Shown: piece by piece, positions 30,880 to 33,124 of the stretch
How the letters are laid out: the number at the start of each line of letters is the position of its first letter
How positions within the stretch are numbered: position 1 is the stretch's first letter
Assembly (NCBI GenBank): GCA_944324695.1
Contig: CALUXH010000037.1
Span: forward strand, 1-33,124
Length of the DNA stretch: 33,124 nucleotides
DNA from: an uncultured Elusimicrobiales bacterium
GTDB taxonomy: Bacteria; Elusimicrobiota; Elusimicrobia; Elusimicrobiales; Elusimicrobiaceae
Direction: 5' to 3'
Program-made: the position numbers and the translations under genes
The notes under the pieces: model-generated
What the model saw: only the letters and a program-made list of their open reading frames with translations
What the model was told of the DNA's origin: nothing
Database searches by the model: none

Positions 30880-32166
30880 ATGAAATTTTCCCTTATCAGT
30901 CTGGGCTGCCCCAAAAATTTAACCAACAGCGAAGAGTTCTCCGCCCGCCTGATCGGCAAAGGGCATGAGCTTTTGCTCTCTCCCGAAGGGGCGGACGTAC
31001 TGATTATTAATACCTGTGCGTTTATCGCTTCTGCGGTGGACGAGGCGCACCAGACCATAGCCGACGCGCTGGAACTGAAAAAACAGGGCTTGATCAGCCG
31101 TGTGGCCGTAACGGGCTGCCTGGTGGAACGGTATAAAGAACAAATTTTGAAAGAATTTCCGCAAGTGGATTTGGTGTTTTCCATCGGGGAGCAGGAAAAA
31201 ATAGAAAAGACGCTTACGCAAAGCGGCGCGCTGCTCTCCCCGCTTCCCAAAACGCTGTACCTGCCCGAATATAAAATGAGCCTGACCGCGCCGCATACGG
31301 CCTATTTAAAAGTGGCCGACGGCTGCAACAACCTCTGCGCTTACTGCACCATTCCGTTTTTGCGCGGGCCGTACCGCTCCAAACCCATGGACGACATTTT
31401 GCGCGAGGCGGACCTGATGGCGCAAAACGGCGTAAAGGAAATTTCGCTCATTGCCCAGGACACCACTTCTTACGGGCAGGATTTATACGGCAGACCCTGC
31501 CTGAGCGAGCTGTTGGAAAAACTGTTGGATAACCGCCGCATAAAACGTTTGCGCATTATGTACGGATATCCGCACCGCGTCACACGGGAGCTGGCGCAGC
31601 TGATGGCTTCCACGCCGCGCATTTTCCATTACCTGGACATTCCCCTGCAGCACATCGCCGACCCCGTGCTAAAACGCATGAACCGTCACTGCGACGCGGC
31701 GCAAATACGCCGCACGCTGGATATGCTGAAAAAACACGTCAGGGACATTTCCCTGCGCACCAATTTTATCGTGGGTTTTCCGGGCGAAACGGAAACGGAT
31801 TTCAAGGAACTGCTGGCTTTTGTAAACGATTATGAGTTTGACAATATGGGCGTGTTTGAATATTTCCGCGAAGAAGGCACCGCCGCTTACGCCCTGCCGG
31901 ACCAAATCGCTCCTGAACTGAAGCGCGAACGCCGCCTGCGGTTGGAAGAGGTCCAAAGCCGCGTCATAGACCGCATCAACAAACGCCTGCTGGGCAGCAC
32001 GCTGGAAGCCATTTCCGACGGGGAAACTTTCGGCCGCACCTATAAAGACGCGCCGGATATTGACGGACAGGTTACCTTTACCCACTCCGTGCCCGCCGGA
32101 CGCATTTTTAAGGCGGAAGTTATCAAAACCGAAGGATACAAACGTACGCTCAGGCCGCTGATTTAA
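30880..32166 (+). CDS. rimO: Ribosomal protein S12 methylthiotransferase RimO
   Basis: Radical SAM enzyme that methylthiolates Asp88 of ribosomal protein S12. 428 aa. The N-terminal UPF0004 domain has three Cys that hold the auxiliary cluster (LGCPKN, NTCAFI, TGCLVE). The radical SAM motif is CNNLCAYC (about residues 149-156). The C-terminal TRAM domain (YKDAPDIDGQVTFTHSVPAGRIFKAEV) ends the protein. RimO and not MiaB is suggested by SLGCPKN with the SEE-type follow-up and by DTTSYGQDLYG. Leaderless start predicted; the stop is 11 nt from the convergent pilin C stop. Confidence 0.95.
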   Translation: MKFSLISLGCPKNLTNSEEFSARLIGKGHELLLSPEGADVLIINTCAFIASAVDEAHQTIADALELKKQGLISRVAVTGCLVERYKEQILKEFPQVDLVFSIGEQEKIEKTLTQSGALLSPLPKTLYLPEYKMSLTAPHTAYLKVADGCNNLCAYCTIPFLRGPYRSKPMDDILREADLMAQNGVKEISLIAQDTTSYGQDLYGRPCLSELLEKLLDNRRIKRLRIMYGYPHRVTRELAQLMASTPRIFHYLDIPLQHIADPVLKRMNRHCDAAQIRRTLDMLKKHVRDISLRTNFIVGFPGETETDFKELLAFVNDYEFDNMGVFEYFREEGTAAYALPDQIAPELKRERRLRLEEVQSRVIDRINKRLLGSTLEAISDGETFGRTYKDAPDIDGQVTFTHSVPAGRIFKAEVIKTEGYKRTLRPLI

Positions 32167-32177
32167 TAAATAGCACT

Positions 32178-32675
32178 TCAGCGCAGTTCATAAGTTTTAT
32201 GGTTGTTTTCTGTGCTCTTGTAAACGACGCCGAAACTTAGGCAAACGCGGTTTGCCTCGTCGCTCTCTTCCGCCGCATAACAATACCGCTTTTCCCCATA
32301 TTTGGGGCTGGCGGAATAGGCCAAATAAGGGGGGGGCCGGCTCGCACAATATGCTACTCCTGTCGTCCCGCCTCCGGTACCGTCGTTGGTGTAACAGGTA
32401 AAATTTTTCGCAAAGCAAGCACCTCCGGCCTCATTGATCGTGCACGGAAGTCCAATATCCAAATCTTCTATCTGCGTCGTATAGTACCCATTGGCCATAT
32501 AGTATCTGTCCTGGGCCTGGCGTATGGCATTGCCCAATATTATCATTTGGGTATAGCGCGCCTTCATCACCGCCACTTGATACTGCGGCACGGCTATAGC
32601 GGCCAAAATACCGATAATTAAAACAACCACTAACAACTCTATTAGCGTAAATGCGGCGTTTTTCTCACTCTTCAT
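32178..32675 (-). CDS. Type IV pilin-like protein C
   Basis: 165-aa prepilin. N-terminus MKSEKNA-AFTLIE, as in pilin B, with Ala at -1 of the cleavage site and Glu at +5. Helix AFTLIELLVVVLIIGILAA, then IAVPQYQVAV. The head has six Cys (LPC, GAC, FTC, AYC, RYC, RVC), YYMANGYYTT and DEANRVCLSFG. From about residue 40 on it diverges from pilin B in length and sequence. Leaderless start predicted. It converges with rimO, as pilin B does with ruvC. Confidence 0.92.
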   Translation of the reverse strand: MKSEKNAAFTLIELLVVVLIIGILAAIAVPQYQVAVMKARYTQMIILGNAIRQAQDRYYMANGYYTTQIEDLDIGLPCTINEAGGACFAKNFTCYTNDGTGGGTTGVAYCASRPPPYLAYSASPKYGEKRYCYAAEESDEANRVCLSFGVVYKSTENNHKTYELR

Positions 32676-32681
32676 GCGAAA

Positions 32682-32709
32682 AGTGTATCAAAAAAAAAAA
32701 ACGAGTCAA
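32682..32709 (-). promoter_or_regulatory. Pilin C promoter with T12 spacer
   Basis: On the minus strand TTGACT (32704-32709), spacer CG-T12-GA (16 nt), TACACT (32682-32687), then 6 nt and ATG. The two hexamers and the spacer are identical to those of pilin B. Confidence 0.75.
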
Positions 32710-32834
32710 GGAAGAAAGATTAAACCGCCTAACACTCCAACGAAAAAACAACAGACGATACAACACTCTTATTTCCTCAATCAGAATGGACTTTTCGGCA
32801 GTCTCTTCATTTTCGCTTTCATAAAGGCGGAGAA

Positions 32835-32851
32835 CCTGAAATAAGTTCAGG
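32835..32851. repeat. REP-like hairpin element, CTGAAATAA copy 2
   Basis: CCTGAA (32835-32840), loop ATAAG, TTCAGG (32846-32851), followed by ATGA. It resembles the CCTGAA...TTCAGGAT palindromes scattered in many bacterial genomes. A relative lies upstream of pilin B (24627-24646). Confidence 0.5.
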
Positions 32852-33040
32852 ATGATATGGTTTAAAAAGGCGGTTTTATAATTTAGACGACATACGAAGA
32901 AGCCCCTCTTCAAAACGATTTTTATTCTCCATAATTTATCAACCAAACAGTATAAGCTTTTTTAAAAGACGCAAACAAATAAACAGGGCCTTCTTTAAAC
33001 GAAGACAGCGCCTTCCCCTCTTCTCAAAAGCCGTCTAATA

Positions 33041-33049
33041 TGCTATGCT
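33041..33049 (+). promoter_or_regulatory. Extended -10 of the deoA-like gene
   Basis: TGC-TATGCT, 37 nt before the ATG. It fits the TGC extension with a weaker hexamer. Confidence 0.4.
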
Positions 33050-33086
33050 GGAAGTCCGCCCCCTGGGGGCCGGAGGAGGCCGCACC

Positions 33087-33124
33087 ATGAGAATGATTGA
33101 CCTGATTATTAAAAAACGCGACGG
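33087..33124 (+). CDS. deoA: Pyrimidine-nucleoside/thymidine phosphorylase, 5' end only
   Basis: Only the first 12 codons are present, running off the window: MRMIDLIIKKRD. This is the characteristic start of DeoA/Pdp proteins (MRMVDLIEKKRDG-type), which phosphorolyse thymidine or uridine to the base and (deoxy)ribose-1-phosphate. A very strong ribosome binding site GGAGGAGG lies 7 nt before the ATG. The call rests on these residues alone; whether it is the thymidine-specific or broad pyrimidine enzyme cannot be told. Confidence 0.7.
   Translation, partial: MRMIDLIIKKRD

Larger units (their letters stand above)
32676..33086. other. Intergenic region between pilin C and deoA
   Basis: A 411-nt gap. 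Contents: pilin C promoter (32682-32709), a CCTGAA-TTCAGG hairpin element (32835-32851), the deoA extended -10 (33041-33049), and a GCCCCCTGGGGGC palindrome (33058-33070) just before the deoA ribosome binding site. No gene is seen. Confidence 0.5.

Overview
The window most likely comes from an Elusimicrobiota bacterium, a gut-type relative of Elusimicrobium minutum. This is an inference from three scattered type IV pilin-like genes with an AFTLIELLVVVLIIGILAA-type N-terminus, from Gram-negative envelope genes (OmpA-type lipoproteins), and from the overall gene mix. It is an ordinary chromosomal segment: no rRNA, phage, insertion sequence or CRISPR array was seen. The last 38 bases are the start of a probable deoA/pdp gene.

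Layout. (a) 426-4758, minus strand: an MFS transporter, a DUF4321-like membrane peptide, maf and trxB in one unit, preceded by a large Cys-rich secreted protein of unknown function. (b) 4879-10113, plus strand: a DUF1189-like membrane protein, then queD-queE (7-deazaguanine synthesis), then folE-folP-PTPS-like-folK (folate synthesis), then two OmpA-domain lipoproteins. (c) 10485-19490, minus strand: a membrane-anchored glycogen-binding-type (CBM48/AMPK) protein behind tRNA-Gly, a tRNA nucleotidyltransferase with an HD domain, an acyl-CoA ligase, and an oligopeptide ABC importer (oppD-oppF-peptidase-dppB-dppC) that lacks a binding protein here. (d) 19649-22352, minus strand: pilin A, a second tRNA nucleotidyltransferase and a CpXC-domain protein. 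(e) 22468-27367: tRNA-Arg, yebC, ruvC, convergent pilin B, a zinc-finger-less DnaJ, a second MFS transporter and tRNA-Asn. (f) 27599-33124: a redox-stress module (cupin / HxlR regulator / two OsmC proteins), a TrkH-type K+ channel, rimO, convergent pilin C, and the deoA start.

Most notable. The folate cluster has no folB. A Cys-less PTPS paralogue sits exactly where folB would be expected and fits the PTPS-III bypass. At least eight genes have a -10 box only 5-7 nt before the ATG, which predicts leaderless mRNAs, and many promoters share the extended -10 TGCTAnAAT. The three pilin genes share a promoter whose -35/-10 spacer is exactly 16 nt and is almost entirely a T12-T13 run. Pilins B and C are near-copies in promoter and N-terminus but differ in the rest, and both face the 3' end of a housekeeping gene. 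Two distinct class II tRNA nucleotidyltransferases suggest split CC- and A-addition.
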